64,000 nt of DNA from Gammaproteobacteria bacterium (GTDB lineage Bacteria; Pseudomonadota; Gammaproteobacteria; Enterobacterales; Psychrobiaceae), in assembly GCA_013214965.1 (NCBI GenBank), contig JABSRU010000020.1:1-64000 (forward strand), read 5' to 3'. Below the pieces are notes generated by a model that saw only the letters and a program-made list of their open reading frames with translations, did not search any database and had not been told where the DNA came from. Both the position numbers and the translations under genes were made by a program. The number at the start of each line of letters is the position of its first letter. Within the stretch, counting starts at the first letter, position 1. This document shows, one piece after another, positions 10,401 to 19,606 of this stretch.

Positions 10401-12347
10401 TTCAAGCTGTTTAGCCCAGACATTAGCAAAGGCATCTTGGAAGGTTTCCTGAACTTGGCTAATGTCAAAATCATTGCTCCCAGTATGTAACATTTGGAAA
10501 TCAAGGACCCAAGCAGTATGACCATTAGCGAAGGTTAATTCATAAGGACGTTCACCCACAATACGCAAACCAAAGTTTTCAAGCATTGGTAGCACATCAG
10601 ATAAATGTAATGGCTCGTCAAGACTAAACAACTTTAAGCGAACTTTCTTACTGCCTTTCGCTTCTTCTTGCGCGCGGTAGAAAATCATTCCTAAATTATT
10701 TTCATCACTTAATGATTCAAGTTTCGCAATATCAACCACGGCTAAGCCTGGTAATACGTCTGATTTATAGCTGTTGCTGAAAGCTTCAGTATAAATATCC
10801 GATAAACCTTTTGATTTTGTTTCACCATGATGCGCGATTAAGGCACTTTTAAGTTTATCGTCCCATGACCGAGCAGCTTCGATAAGATCATTTTCTATGG
10901 CTTTCACATCGATTTCCGTTGTCAATTCTTCTTGGAGTTGCACAATATAATGCGTGCGAGCATGATTAGATTCAGAGAAATAGGTCGTAAATTCAACTTC
11001 TTGATTTGAACCGAAATGCTTGGCTAGCACTTGTTGAGTTTTTTGACGAAGTTTAGTGTTATAACGCTCTTTAGTAACATAAACAATACAAGAATAAAAA
11101 CGACCAAAACTGTCTGGGCGAGTAAATAGCTTAACATTATCGCGATCACGGATGTTTAATACACCAACACAGGTTTCAAGTAACTCTTGTTCAGTCGCTT
11201 GAATTAATTCATCACGGGGATAAGTTTCTAAAATGTTTTGCAAGGCTTTGTAATCATGACTGCCTTCATTGAAATTAGATGAATTAACAATACGACGTAA
11301 TTTTTCACTCAAATATGGGATCTGGAAAACACTGTGGTTGTAAATAGAAGCACTGTAAAGTCCGATGAAACGATCTTCACCAATCACTCGACCTTGCTTG
11401 TCAAACCGCTTAATTCCAATGTAATCGGTTTTCGTCGGGCGATGTACTCGACAAACACGGTTACTTTTGGTCAGTAGCATTAATTTTTTAGATAGTGCTT
11501 CACGACGAGCACCGTCTGAAAGATCCGATAAGCGTTTTGACTCAGCGGCGGCCGACTGCACCATCATCCCTAAGCTTGAATCGTTATCAGGCATTAACTC
11601 GATATCGCCTTCAACCGCGTTCAGTGAATAAGAACGGAAGCCGAGCAAGGTGAAATTACCTTGGTAAATCCAATTTAAGAAATCAATGGTTTCTTGACGT
11701 TCTTGTTTAGAGCCAGGGAATAATTGCTTGGGCAGCTGCTCAATAATATCTTTAAGCTTTACGCGCATTGGGCGCCAGTCATTAACAGATAGTGATACTT
11801 CGTTGAGCACTTTGACTAATTCAATTTTAACTTGATCTAACACTTCAACCGCTTCTAGTCGGTCAATCTCGAGTAAGAAAACCGTCACATCTTCAGTTTG
11901 GTCTGATTTATTCTTCAAACTAGATATTGAATTAACAACCCCATCATCATTACGACTAACACTGATTGGATGATGTAAAGATAAATGGGTACTAATACCA
12001 AGTCGCGTTAACGCCATGTTGATTGAATCAACTAAAAATGGCATATCTTGATGCACAATCTCAATAATCGTTCGGGTGGGTTGCCACCCATGTCGGGACA
12101 ACACAGGATTGAATACTTTGATGACTTGTTCATAGGGCTTTCTTTCGTTTAATGCTCCCCATAAACTCAATGCAGCACCGTATAAATCACTGTCACTGCG
12201 GTTTTCAATATCTGATTCGGAGATGTCGCCGTACAAAATTTGAGTGAACGATGCCACAAGTGGTGATTGGTCATCACTTATTTTATCGTTAATCATTGCA
12301 GCCACGTTTTCCAAAAGTACAGAGGAGTTTGCATTAATCAATGCCAT
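7500..12347 (-). CDS. gdhB: NAD-specific glutamate dehydrogenase, 180-kDa class
   Basis: A 1615-aa protein of the large (about 180 kDa) NAD-GDH class known from Streptomyces, Pseudomonas and Shewanella. It deaminates glutamate to 2-oxoglutarate with NAD. The N-terminal half (about 1-700) holds the ACT-like regulatory region typical of the class. The catalytic core contains GGLRWSDRREDFRTEVLG and the Lys-bearing VPVGAKGGFV motif at about residues 815-860, followed by GDMAGDVFGNG and VGEGGNLG nucleotide-site motifs. The long C-terminal helical region is present. The start is supported by an AAGGAA site before the ATG. It is monocistronic, with its own 3' terminator. Confidence 0.96.
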   Translation of the reverse strand: MALINANSSVLLENVAAMINDKISDDQSPLVASFTQILYGDISESDIENRSDSDLYGAALSLWGALNERKPYEQVIKVFNPVLSRHGWQPTRTIIEIVHQDMPFLVDSINMALTRLGISTHLSLHHPISVSRNDDGVVNSISSLKNKSDQTEDVTVFLLEIDRLEAVEVLDQVKIELVKVLNEVSLSVNDWRPMRVKLKDIIEQLPKQLFPGSKQERQETIDFLNWIYQGNFTLLGFRSYSLNAVEGDIELMPDNDSSLGMMVQSAAAESKRLSDLSDGARREALSKKLMLLTKSNRVCRVHRPTKTDYIGIKRFDKQGRVIGEDRFIGLYSASIYNHSVFQIPYLSEKLRRIVNSSNFNEGSHDYKALQNILETYPRDELIQATEQELLETCVGVLNIRDRDNVKLFTRPDSFGRFYSCIVYVTKERYNTKLRQKTQQVLAKHFGSNQEVEFTTYFSESNHARTHYIVQLQEELTTEIDVKAIENDLIEAARSWDDKLKSALIAHHGETKSKGLSDIYTEAFSNSYKSDVLPGLAVVDIAKLESLSDENNLGMIFYRAQEEAKGSKKVRLKLFSLDEPLHLSDVLPMLENFGLRIVGERPYELTFANGHTAWVLDFQMLHTGSNDFDISQVQETFQDAFANVWAKQLEDDGFNRLLLASGLTGRQITILRMYAKYMRQIGSTFNQSYVEETMARYPEIAKLLVELFVTKFNPAKKFNQKKLNSIKLDIIERLDLVANLDDDRIIRRYLDMMLGTIRTNFYQTDANGLMKQYISFKVRPDEIPEIPLPLPKFEIFVYSPRVEGVHLRGGKVARGGLRWSDRREDFRTEVLGLVKAQQVKNTVIVPVGAKGGFVCKQLPTDGGRDAFFAEGQECYKIFIRGLLDITDNIVEGELVPPVNVVRHDEDDPYLVVAADKGTATFSDIANSISDEYNFWMGDAFASGGSVGYDHKKMGITARGGWESVKRHFREMGVDCQTTDFTCIAVGDMAGDVFGNGMLLSKHTCLQAAFNHLHIFIDPTPNSAKSWVERDRLFNLPRSSWDDYNKKLISAGGGIFSRTAKSISLTPEIKKMLGTKKASLTPNDLIQAILTMKVDLFWNGGIGTYLKAESESHAEVGDRANDSLRINGQQLQAKVVGEGGNLGCTQLGRIEYANSGGRINTDFIDNVGGVDCSDNEVNIKILLNSLVAAGDLTVKQRNVLLYSMTDEVGEIVIDNHNRQTQSLSISHFKSSSMLKEQVRFMHGLEKAGSLDRALEFLPTEEDLAERQANNKGFSRPELAVLLAYGKMVLKEQLAIDEITTNSYHSRLLQAAFPKVLQQRYAAEMEHHPLRREIIATQLANRLVDDMGLNFVHRMTDETGASVDEIAHCYSISCGIFDLEQIFIDVDALNNKLGADLQTELLYQTRRSVRRVTRWFLRNRDTAVSIEETIAFYKPKYQELDSVMFKSMVKEDVASVKSSISVLTEQGVPQSIADFIGKASTMFSLMDIAQISQESGKDLALVTEVYFQLGAEVELHWFLDQISAQPVANHWQALARASFREELDWQQRVLTSTVLKGCTATCDANTIVAKWVDDNEKLLNRWVHMLADFKATKTHEFAKFSVALRELNLLSHNATLAV

Positions 12348-12652
12348 AATCTCGATTCCTTATTGACCATTCTGGTCTTTGTTAGCTCTGAACTGAAGGT
12401 AAGGCTTCCCTGCCTGACCCGTTTTTTATAATTTGTACTTCTAATTTGGCTTAAGTCTATTATTAATAAATCAAAAATTCGAGCATTATTTAATAAAAAA
12501 TCACTGTTAAAACCAGTTGATTCGGTCGTTTAACTATTTCAAGCAATAATAATGAATGCTTATGCAATAAACAAAAAAAGAGCTCAATAAATGAACTCTT
12601 TTGTTATAAGGCGTAACCTAATTTTAACTATGCTATAGCACAATAATATTGA
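12348..12652 (-). promoter_or_regulatory. gdhB upstream region (305 nt), no gene
   Basis: No coding frame is supported here. It carries the gdhB leader, with a small perfect inverted repeat GACCA-TTC-TGGTC at 12365-12377 just before the ribosome site, an AT-rich stretch around 12430-12560 likely to hold the promoter, and the MMPL-gene terminator at 12576-12602. No transcription-factor site is recognised with confidence. Confidence 0.5.
12576..12602 (-). terminator. rho-independent terminator after the MMPL transporter
   Basis: AAAAGAGCTC / GAACTCTTTT arms with one internal mismatch and a 7-nt loop. On the minus strand the stem is followed by a run of seven T. It lies 50 nt past the MMPL gene stop. 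Confidence 0.8.
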
Positions 12653-14959
12653 TTACTTTCCTTGTTTGTACCATAAAAGATTTGCAATCGCCGGTAACAC
12701 AATAATTGCCCCTAACATGTTCACTAAAAACATAAAGGTTAATAAGATCCCCATGTCCATTTGGAATTTTAAGGCAGAGAAGAACCATGTGCTAACACCA
12801 ATCGCTAAGGTAGCTCCGGTAAAGATAACCGCGCTACCACGTTCTTTCAATGCCTGAAGATAAGCATCTCTGACCGATTTCCCTTGATTAAGCATTAAGG
12901 CCATCGTCGCCAAGATATAGATGCCATAATCAACACCTATACCGACCCCTAACGCAATCACCGGTAATGTCGACACGGTTAAGCCAATATTCAAAAAGGT
13001 CATTAATGCTTGTGCCAAGGTTGAAACAACAAAGAGCGGAATAATCACCGATAGAGTGGCTTTAACCGATTTAAAGCTAATCAAACACAATAATATTACC
13101 GCACCGTAAACATAAATCATCATCGGTGTTTGCGCTGCTTCAACCGCCTCATTTGTTGCTGCCATCACACCAACCGGACCCGAAGCTAATTTAAATTTAA
13201 TGGTATCCGTGCTTAACGTTAGACTTTCTTTCTTTACCGCTGCAACAACCCGATCAATGGTTGGTGCTTTATGATCAACCAAAAACAGATAAACTGGCAT
13301 CACATTACAGTTGGCATTAAGCAAACCCGAGGTTGAGGGTACTTGCGAAATTGATTGGACTAATGTCGCTTGGGTTCGTGGTAACACACGCCATTTTGCA
13401 TTGCCTTCATTAAATCCACCATTGATGGTTTTTGCAATGCTCGACAAACTAATGGTCGATTGAACCCCTTCGACATTATTCATCCGCCATTGAAAGCGGT
13501 CCATGAGACGTAAAGTATCATAATCGGTACAGCCATTATCACCGGCTTCAACAATAATCGACATGACATCTGTCGTGATCGAAAACTTATCGGTGATTAA
13601 CGCGGTATCTTGATTATAACGAGACCAAGCATGTAACGCCGCCGCCCCAGAGTCTAAATCACCAATTTTTAATTGTTGCGATTGATAGTAACCGAAACCA
13701 AATAACACACTGGTCAATATCAACGTTACAATTGCCATTTTTCGCGTTGCAAAGCTCGACAGAAAGATCCAAAATTTCTCTAATGGGTCACGACCATCAA
13801 CAGCCGGCTTAACCTTGATATTGCAATAGGAAATAATCACCGGTAGTAAAATTAAATTGGTCAATATAATGACCCCAACCCCTAAACTGGCCGAAATAGC
13901 CAGTTCTCGGATAATCCCGATATCGATCGATAATAAAGTGATAAAACCTATGGTATCAGACAACAGTGCTATACCACCGGGTAATAACAGTGCGCGGAAT
14001 GTCGCTGCGGCAGCATCTTTACAGTTACTACCAACCAACAGCTTCTTTTTGACCCCATTAATCATCTGGACACTATGACTAACACCCACCGCAAAGACCA
14101 AAAATGGCACTAAGATTGACATCGGATCAAGGCCAAATCCTAATACGGTTAATAACCCCATTTGCCAGATCACCGCCATTAATGAACACACTAAAGGTAG
14201 AATAGTTAAGGTTAACGAGCGGCAAAACAAATAAACCATGATCGCAGTAAAGGCGATGGCGACCAAAAAGAACTGCACCACGCCTTTAGCACCATCGGCA
14301 ACATCACCGGCCATTTTAGCGAAGCCAATAATATGAATATCGATATCTTGATTAACAAATTTTTGACGGATTTCAGACTCGAGTTTAGCCGCAAAATCTA
14401 AGGTATCTAGCGGTAATCCAGTGTCAGGATTAAAATCCATCAACTTAGCACTGACCATTGCGGTTGAATAATCGTTAGCGACTAATCGACCAACAATACC
14501 CGCCTTTTCAACGTTAGCGCGGACAATACTTAAGCCCATCTCGTCGGACACAAAATCTGCGGGAATCACCGGGCCCCCAGCAAAGCCATCTTCAACTACT
14601 TCGGTAAAGCGTGTTGAAGGTGAAAATAGCGATTTTACTGAGGTACGATCAACGCCTGGAATAAAAAATAATTGATCATGAACCGATTTAAAACTATTGA
14701 AAAAAGTCGGGGTGAAAATATTGTCATTTTTGGCCCGCACCGCAACCATAATACTATTAGCACCACCAAAATCTTTGGCATGCTTAGTATAAGTCTGCAT
14801 ATACTCATGGTTAAGCGGAATGTTTTTAGTAAATGCGGCATCCATTCGAAGATGACTGGCTTGATAAATTAAGATCGCAGTAACAACAACAAAAAAAACC
14901 AGTACAGCCGCTCTTTGCCTAAAGATAAATAACTCGATGTGATTAATAAATTTTTCCAT
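12653..14959 (-). CDS. RND/MMPL family transporter
   Basis: A 768-aa inner-membrane protein with the RND/MMPL layout: one N-terminal helix (about 15-32), a periplasmic domain (about 33-225), a block of five helices (about 225-375), a helix at about 408-425, a second periplasmic domain (about 430-625) and a final helix block (630-765). The second helix block contains the family motif GVGIGVDYGIYILA. It is shorter than a drug-efflux AcrB and resembles HpnN/MMPL lipid exporters. It starts 9 nt after the YCF48 gene and is the last gene before a terminator. With DUF1302 and DUF1329 upstream, export or shuttling of a hydrophobic compound between the membranes is the best inference; the substrate is unknown. 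Confidence 0.88.
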   Translation of the reverse strand: MEKFINHIELFIFRQRAAVLVFFVVVTAILIYQASHLRMDAAFTKNIPLNHEYMQTYTKHAKDFGGANSIMVAVRAKNDNIFTPTFFNSFKSVHDQLFFIPGVDRTSVKSLFSPSTRFTEVVEDGFAGGPVIPADFVSDEMGLSIVRANVEKAGIVGRLVANDYSTAMVSAKLMDFNPDTGLPLDTLDFAAKLESEIRQKFVNQDIDIHIIGFAKMAGDVADGAKGVVQFFLVAIAFTAIMVYLFCRSLTLTILPLVCSLMAVIWQMGLLTVLGFGLDPMSILVPFLVFAVGVSHSVQMINGVKKKLLVGSNCKDAAAATFRALLLPGGIALLSDTIGFITLLSIDIGIIRELAISASLGVGVIILTNLILLPVIISYCNIKVKPAVDGRDPLEKFWIFLSSFATRKMAIVTLILTSVLFGFGYYQSQQLKIGDLDSGAAALHAWSRYNQDTALITDKFSITTDVMSIIVEAGDNGCTDYDTLRLMDRFQWRMNNVEGVQSTISLSSIAKTINGGFNEGNAKWRVLPRTQATLVQSISQVPSTSGLLNANCNVMPVYLFLVDHKAPTIDRVVAAVKKESLTLSTDTIKFKLASGPVGVMAATNEAVEAAQTPMMIYVYGAVILLCLISFKSVKATLSVIIPLFVVSTLAQALMTFLNIGLTVSTLPVIALGVGIGVDYGIYILATMALMLNQGKSVRDAYLQALKERGSAVIFTGATLAIGVSTWFFSALKFQMDMGILLTFMFLVNMLGAIIVLPAIANLLWYKQGK

Positions 14960-14968
14960 GGGAACCTA

Positions 14969-16000
14969 CTATTTTTGTTTCTTTTTATTATCAAGGCGCA
15001 CTAAGCCTTTACTGGTACCAAGCCAAACTTGATGCTTAAGTTCGCTAACAGTCACAATATCATGGCCTTTTAATACCTCAACTTGTTTAAAAGTCATGCC
15101 ATCATCGGTTGAGCGGAGTAAAATACCATTATTTTGACTAATCATAATGTCGCCATTAGTCAGTTGTTTAATTTTATTAATACTAAATGGAGCACCAATT
15201 GCTATTTTCTGCCATTGCTGACCATTATCAATCGAACGAAACAGATTTCCTCGTAAGCCGCCAACCAACAGCGATTTATTAGCGGTGAATAAAGCACTAA
15301 AAAAGGAGCCATCATAAATATTGGCTAATCGGGTCCAGGTTTTCCCTAAATCAATTGACTTAGCGATTAATCCCAACTCACCAACCATCACTAGGGTTTG
15401 GTTATCGAGCTGGGTGATGTCATTAAAATGCGGTAAAATTGAGGTAATTTCATATTGGTATTCACTTTCACTCTCAGCGCGTATCTCTGCTAAATACTCA
15501 ATATCATCCTGGGCTAATAACGTCGACAAGAACTGCTTATGCCAGTTAGTACCACCGTCATCAGTCAAAAAATACATTCCGTAAGCACCAATAGCGATAC
15601 CATTATCTTTATCAGTAAAAAGAATATCGAGTAATGGACGATCGCTGGAGGGTAAATATTGTTGAGTAGTCCAAGTGTTGCCTTGATCCGCTGAATAAAT
15701 GATCACACCGTCGTGACCGACCGCCCAACTATCATCCTGACCATGACTTATTACATTGGTTAGCAAAACATCGGTTGGGGAAGCAACTTGCTGCCATTGG
15801 CCATCGCGATAAGTTAAAATATGACCTCTGTCGCCAACAGCGATAGCGTTATCATTGCGCTCAACAATGGCCAAAATCGGAGAAGATGAAGCGAGCCCAG
15901 CCATTTCCGCAGCTAAAGCACCCTGTTCTATTTTATCCTTGGCAAATACTGACGAATTCGTGATAATCAACATCAATAGTAGCAATTTTTTATTAACCAC
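14969..16000 (-). CDS. exported YCF48/BNR-type beta-propeller protein
   Basis: A 343-aa protein with a signal peptide (about 1-20, ending SSVFA). It has several propeller blades, each with a DxGxxW-type turn: SADQGNTWTTQ, TDDGGTNWHKQ, SIDLGKTWTR, SIDNGQQWQK and STDDGMTFKQ. This is the YCF48/photosystem-stability-factor-like fold, usually a periplasmic scaffold. A GTG start at 16000 is chosen because AAGGAG lies 7 nt upstream. It lies between DUF1329 and the MMPL gene, suggesting it helps assemble or bridge that transporter. Confidence 0.85.
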   Translation of the reverse strand: MVNKKLLLLMLIITNSSVFAKDKIEQGALAAEMAGLASSSPILAIVERNDNAIAVGDRGHILTYRDGQWQQVASPTDVLLTNVISHGQDDSWAVGHDGVIIYSADQGNTWTTQQYLPSSDRPLLDILFTDKDNGIAIGAYGMYFLTDDGGTNWHKQFLSTLLAQDDIEYLAEIRAESESEYQYEITSILPHFNDITQLDNQTLVMVGELGLIAKSIDLGKTWTRLANIYDGSFFSALFTANKSLLVGGLRGNLFRSIDNGQQWQKIAIGAPFSINKIKQLTNGDIMISQNNGILLRSTDDGMTFKQVEVLKGHDIVTVSELKHQVWLGTSKGLVRLDNKKKQK

Positions 16001-16084
16001 CTTTTTTCTCCTTCAAATGAGTCATGATTAATAATGACTCATAAATACAAACTATGTTTATTATAATTATTTGATATACCAATA

Positions 16085-16112
16085 AAAAAGGCCGGCATCT
16101 GCCGGCCTTTTT
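16085..16112 (-). terminator. strong hairpin between DUF1329 and YCF48 genes
   Basis: Perfect 13-bp arms (A5GGCCGGCA, loop TC, TGCCGGCCT5). It lies 2 nt after the DUF1329 stop and before the YCF48 gene. On the minus strand it is a textbook terminator, so it would end or attenuate transcripts from the DUF1302-DUF1329 pair before the downstream genes. Confidence 0.9.
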
Positions 16113-16114
16113 GT

Positions 16115-17476
16115 TTAACGTCTTCCCGCTCTACGCAGGGCCTGTGGCGTAAACTGTTTATCATTGAGCTTGGCATCGAAATCATACATGCCACCTTCAT
16201 TATCTAACCCAATAGCAATATAACGGCGGGCCTGCAAATCGTAAAACACTTCCAAAGTCGACCAAGAAGCCGGTACTTCGTAGTAATTTAACTCGTGAGC
16301 CATGGCAACGCGGTATAATTGGTCGCGGTTATCATAGATGTCAGAAATAGAGACCTGCCAATTATCTTCATCAATGAAGAATACCCGCTTTTTATAGGTA
16401 TGACGCATCCCTTCTTTAAGCGTTGCCTCAACTTGCCACACTCGATGCTTTTCGTAGCGAACATAATCTTGATTAATATGACCTGGTTTTAGTAAGTCAT
16501 CATAATCAACACCTTTAGCGTGAAGCTTATAAGAGTTATAAGGAATGTAGATTTCCTTTTTACCAATTAGCTTCCAATTATAACGAGATGGCGAACCGTT
16601 ATACATATCAAAATCATCCGTGGTTCTTAAGCCATCGGATGCTGTGCCTGGCGTATCGAAAGCAACATTTGGCGCACGACGAACTCGCCGTTGACCGGTG
16701 TTATACGTCCAAGCTTTACGAGGTTCAGAATCTTGATTTAACGTTTCATGAACCAGTAAAGAGGTACCCGCTAAACGTGCTGGTTGAGTAATCGTTTGCT
16801 TATAAAGAAAGATATTATTATCTTCATTCAATTGTTTTGCCGTCATGCCAGGCTTAGTATATTTGAAGCTAATACTGTTTTTCATTTCCATTAAGGTGTA
16901 ATCACCCGATGACGTCGGCGCAGCTTGCGAGCCTCTCATTGCTACATCGACACCGCGATAACGAGTAATATGATTCCAGATAACTTCTAGCCCCGATTGT
17001 GGGATCGGAAATGGCACGCCCATAATTGCATTTTGAATACCATTACCACCAAGGATTAATTCAGCTTGCGTTGCATTAACCTTAGTCGCTTCATAAACAT
17101 GACTCGGGGTTGATGCACTACGGTGAGTCGGATAAATATTCATTTTGAAGCTATCAGGATAGGTTTCAAACATTTTAATTTGGCCCGGGGTCAAATTATC
17201 TTTGTGCTCAGCATAATTAGCGCTCGTTAAGCTCAAGACAATTTTATCGCTAGCAAACGGATCAATATGGTGCTGCCCTTTTTGGTAACCAGCAACAGGT
17301 TTAGTAATACCACCTGTCCATGCTGGAATTGAGCCATCGCTGTTACCCGCCTGAATAGCACCAGAGGGTGTGAGTTCTTGACCAAGCTTGGCCGCTTGTT
17401 CTGGTGTTACTTTAGCCAGCGCCGCCTGTGATGCAATAGCTAATGACACGGCAGTAATGAGTGTGAGTTTTTTCAT
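16115..17476 (-). CDS. DUF1329 family exported protein
   Basis: A protein of about 453 aa with a signal peptide (MKKLTLITAV start, cleavage after QAALA) and the DUF1329 layout: the N-terminal SGAIQAGNSDGSIPAWTGG block after cleavage, the central GRQRRVRRAPN-type tract and the C-terminal EDNWQVSISDIYD block. DUF1329 members are predicted to have a LolA/LolB-like lipid-binding fold and act in the periplasm or at the outer membrane. The ATG at 17476 is preferred over the upstream in-frame GTG at 17488 because GGGTGA lies about 9 nt before it. It starts 15 nt after the DUF1302 stop, so the two are cotranscribed. A terminator follows directly. Confidence 0.88.
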   Translation of the reverse strand: MKKLTLITAVSLAIASQAALAKVTPEQAAKLGQELTPSGAIQAGNSDGSIPAWTGGITKPVAGYQKGQHHIDPFASDKIVLSLTSANYAEHKDNLTPGQIKMFETYPDSFKMNIYPTHRSASTPSHVYEATKVNATQAELILGGNGIQNAIMGVPFPIPQSGLEVIWNHITRYRGVDVAMRGSQAAPTSSGDYTLMEMKNSISFKYTKPGMTAKQLNEDNNIFLYKQTITQPARLAGTSLLVHETLNQDSEPRKAWTYNTGQRRVRRAPNVAFDTPGTASDGLRTTDDFDMYNGSPSRYNWKLIGKKEIYIPYNSYKLHAKGVDYDDLLKPGHINQDYVRYEKHRVWQVEATLKEGMRHTYKKRVFFIDEDNWQVSISDIYDNRDQLYRVAMAHELNYYEVPASWSTLEVFYDLQARRYIAIGLDNEGGMYDFDAKLNDKQFTPQALRRAGRR

Positions 17477-17491
17477 ATTATTGTTCACCCG

Positions 17492-19606
17492 TTAGATTGA
17501 ATATTTGATGCTAAATGAAACAAAATCTTTATCTTCCATCGCGTTTATAGTGCCTTTACCGCCCCAAAATGCATTATAACCAACGGATGCTGACCAACGA
17601 TTTTGATAAGTAAAGTCCAGTGAAGCCCCAATCGATTTAACACCCTCGGTAAATAGGAACATTGGATCCGGTGTAATCCCTTTGACATCGTGTGAGAAAA
17701 TCACTTTGGCTGAAGCATTAACGCCAGAGAGTACATTATTATGTTCTGTTTTAGCCACTAAGCGGTAACCCCAAGCAAAATCTGTTGGGAATGGATTGGT
17801 TTCAGGACCATTATGGGTCACCATAATCATCGAAGCCAATGCCTCATTACCACCAGAACGCGCAGTGCCCGGTCCATTTAATCGTAATTTATTTGGATCT
17901 GGCATTTTATGGAGCCAAATACCACCAACTTCAGCAAATAGAATCAAATTATCAGCGCCTAACGTTGGCCCAAATAAATGAGTAAAATTAACTTGCACTT
18001 GGGTGCTATCAATCAGGATGAAACCATCAGCAATTGCACCGGGCTCTCTGGGGTCAAATTGTGAAATACCGTCAAAGGCACAAAAAGAACGGGTATCAGC
18101 AGCAACAACTCGAGGATCTTTACAGGTTAAACGCGCATCTCCTTCAAGACCATTCGCTTTGTTATAACGGGCAGCGGCCGCATTGGCTAATTGTTGAGGC
18201 ATCGCTGCAAACAACAATTCAACATCATCAATTTGTACAGGCTCATCAACACGATGGGCTATTTCACCGGCAACCGAGGTATCACCAAGCGTAGTATTAA
18301 AGCTTAAACCATACAGTTTAATATCTTCAGGATAAACAATTATTGCCTGTGAAAAAGTAGCCAAATTATAAATATTATCGGTGGTGACTGCTTGTCCTTG
18401 CATCGCCATGCTAGCTAACATGCCAAGATCTTGTTTAATGGCTTCGTCGGTAAAGTTAGCAGCCTGACCAGAGATAATCGGACGACGGCTGTGATAGTTC
18501 ATGTGATAGAAACCGAATTCGGTATCATCAACAAAATAGGAAAACTTAATCCCGTATTGACCATCATCCGACGCATCTTCTGCGCCTTTTTTCAGAGTTA
18601 GCTTGGTTGGATAAGCTAACATTAAAGCCCCAAGCTGCCCTGGAGTGTAGTTACCAGAGATGCTCATTTGAGACAATTTATTCATTTCAGAGACAATAAA
18701 ATCCAAATCCATATCAGGATTAGAGTTAAAGCCTAGTTGAACCGCATTATATTGACCACCATCACTGGCAAAATCATTGCTGGCGAAATAAGTGCCACCA
18801 ACGGGGACCACAAACGGTTCCCATTGATATTGATAGAACAATTCCATCGATAAATTTTCAGTGAAACTTGCCGAGAAAGTCACCATTCCCTGAGGAATAA
18901 ACGCTTCTTTAAGTTCTGCCCCCGGTGTACGCAAACGACCAACATCGACCGCATTAATTGACGCGATGCCATGTGAAATCAGCGCGCTTTCACCCCAGCT
19001 CAATACTTGTTGACCAACGCGGAAAGATACAGGAACTTCTCCCCAATCAAAATCAGCAGTTAAATAAGCATCAAGCAGACGAATGTCTGAACATATTTGC
19101 TTTTTAGCTTCTGAGTCACGACATAAATCGATTTCTCTGTTACCGCCTAATTCACGGGTGTAATCTAATGCGCCATCCATCGCGAAATCGTGAAAATACA
19201 TCCCCCGAACAAACAAACCAAAATTCCGATAGTTTAAATCAAGTTCATGTAGCCCTTTAACCACTTGACTAAAAGCTTGTCCCTTGGACCAAGCCAAATT
19301 TCCTAAGTCACCATTGGATGAATAAGAACCATCACTTGAAAAAAGCTGAGATTTTCCATAAATTGTATTATTGAATGCGCTATAACCCGTCCAATTAAAG
19401 CCATTATTTGGGTTGTTAACCTTACCTATTTGATTCTTGTAATCACGTTCTTCAACTCGCCAAGACGACCCGGCAGAAAAAGTAGAGTCGAAACTACCTT
19501 CTAGTTCTCCCCATTGAATACTCACAGCCTGTGCCGATGGTATCGAGAGCGCAGCTAATGCTGCCCCAATTCCCATTGTTAACACTGATTTTTTAAACAC
19601 ATTCAT
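17492..19606 (-). CDS. DUF1302 family outer-membrane beta-barrel protein
   Basis: A 704-aa protein with a signal peptide (1-27, cleavage after PSAQA). Aromatic beta strands run throughout (VSIQWGELEGSFDSTFSAG near the N-terminus, YNAFWGG and a C-terminal KDFVSFSIKYSI strand). The last residue of the terminal strand is not Phe, but the alternating hydrophobic pattern fits an outer-membrane barrel. It contains a loop with Cys pairs (CRDSEAKKQIC and a CKDP...SFC segment), probably extracellular disulfides. DUF1302 and DUF1329 genes commonly sit side by side in Proteobacteria, including steroid- and lipid-degrading species. It is the first gene of the cluster, with a 340-nt upstream gap. Confidence 0.88.
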   Translation of the reverse strand: MNVFKKSVLTMGIGAALAALSIPSAQAVSIQWGELEGSFDSTFSAGSSWRVEERDYKNQIGKVNNPNNGFNWTGYSAFNNTIYGKSQLFSSDGSYSSNGDLGNLAWSKGQAFSQVVKGLHELDLNYRNFGLFVRGMYFHDFAMDGALDYTRELGGNREIDLCRDSEAKKQICSDIRLLDAYLTADFDWGEVPVSFRVGQQVLSWGESALISHGIASINAVDVGRLRTPGAELKEAFIPQGMVTFSASFTENLSMELFYQYQWEPFVVPVGGTYFASNDFASDGGQYNAVQLGFNSNPDMDLDFIVSEMNKLSQMSISGNYTPGQLGALMLAYPTKLTLKKGAEDASDDGQYGIKFSYFVDDTEFGFYHMNYHSRRPIISGQAANFTDEAIKQDLGMLASMAMQGQAVTTDNIYNLATFSQAIIVYPEDIKLYGLSFNTTLGDTSVAGEIAHRVDEPVQIDDVELLFAAMPQQLANAAAARYNKANGLEGDARLTCKDPRVVAADTRSFCAFDGISQFDPREPGAIADGFILIDSTQVQVNFTHLFGPTLGADNLILFAEVGGIWLHKMPDPNKLRLNGPGTARSGGNEALASMIMVTHNGPETNPFPTDFAWGYRLVAKTEHNNVLSGVNASAKVIFSHDVKGITPDPMFLFTEGVKSIGASLDFTYQNRWSASVGYNAFWGGKGTINAMEDKDFVSFSIKYSI

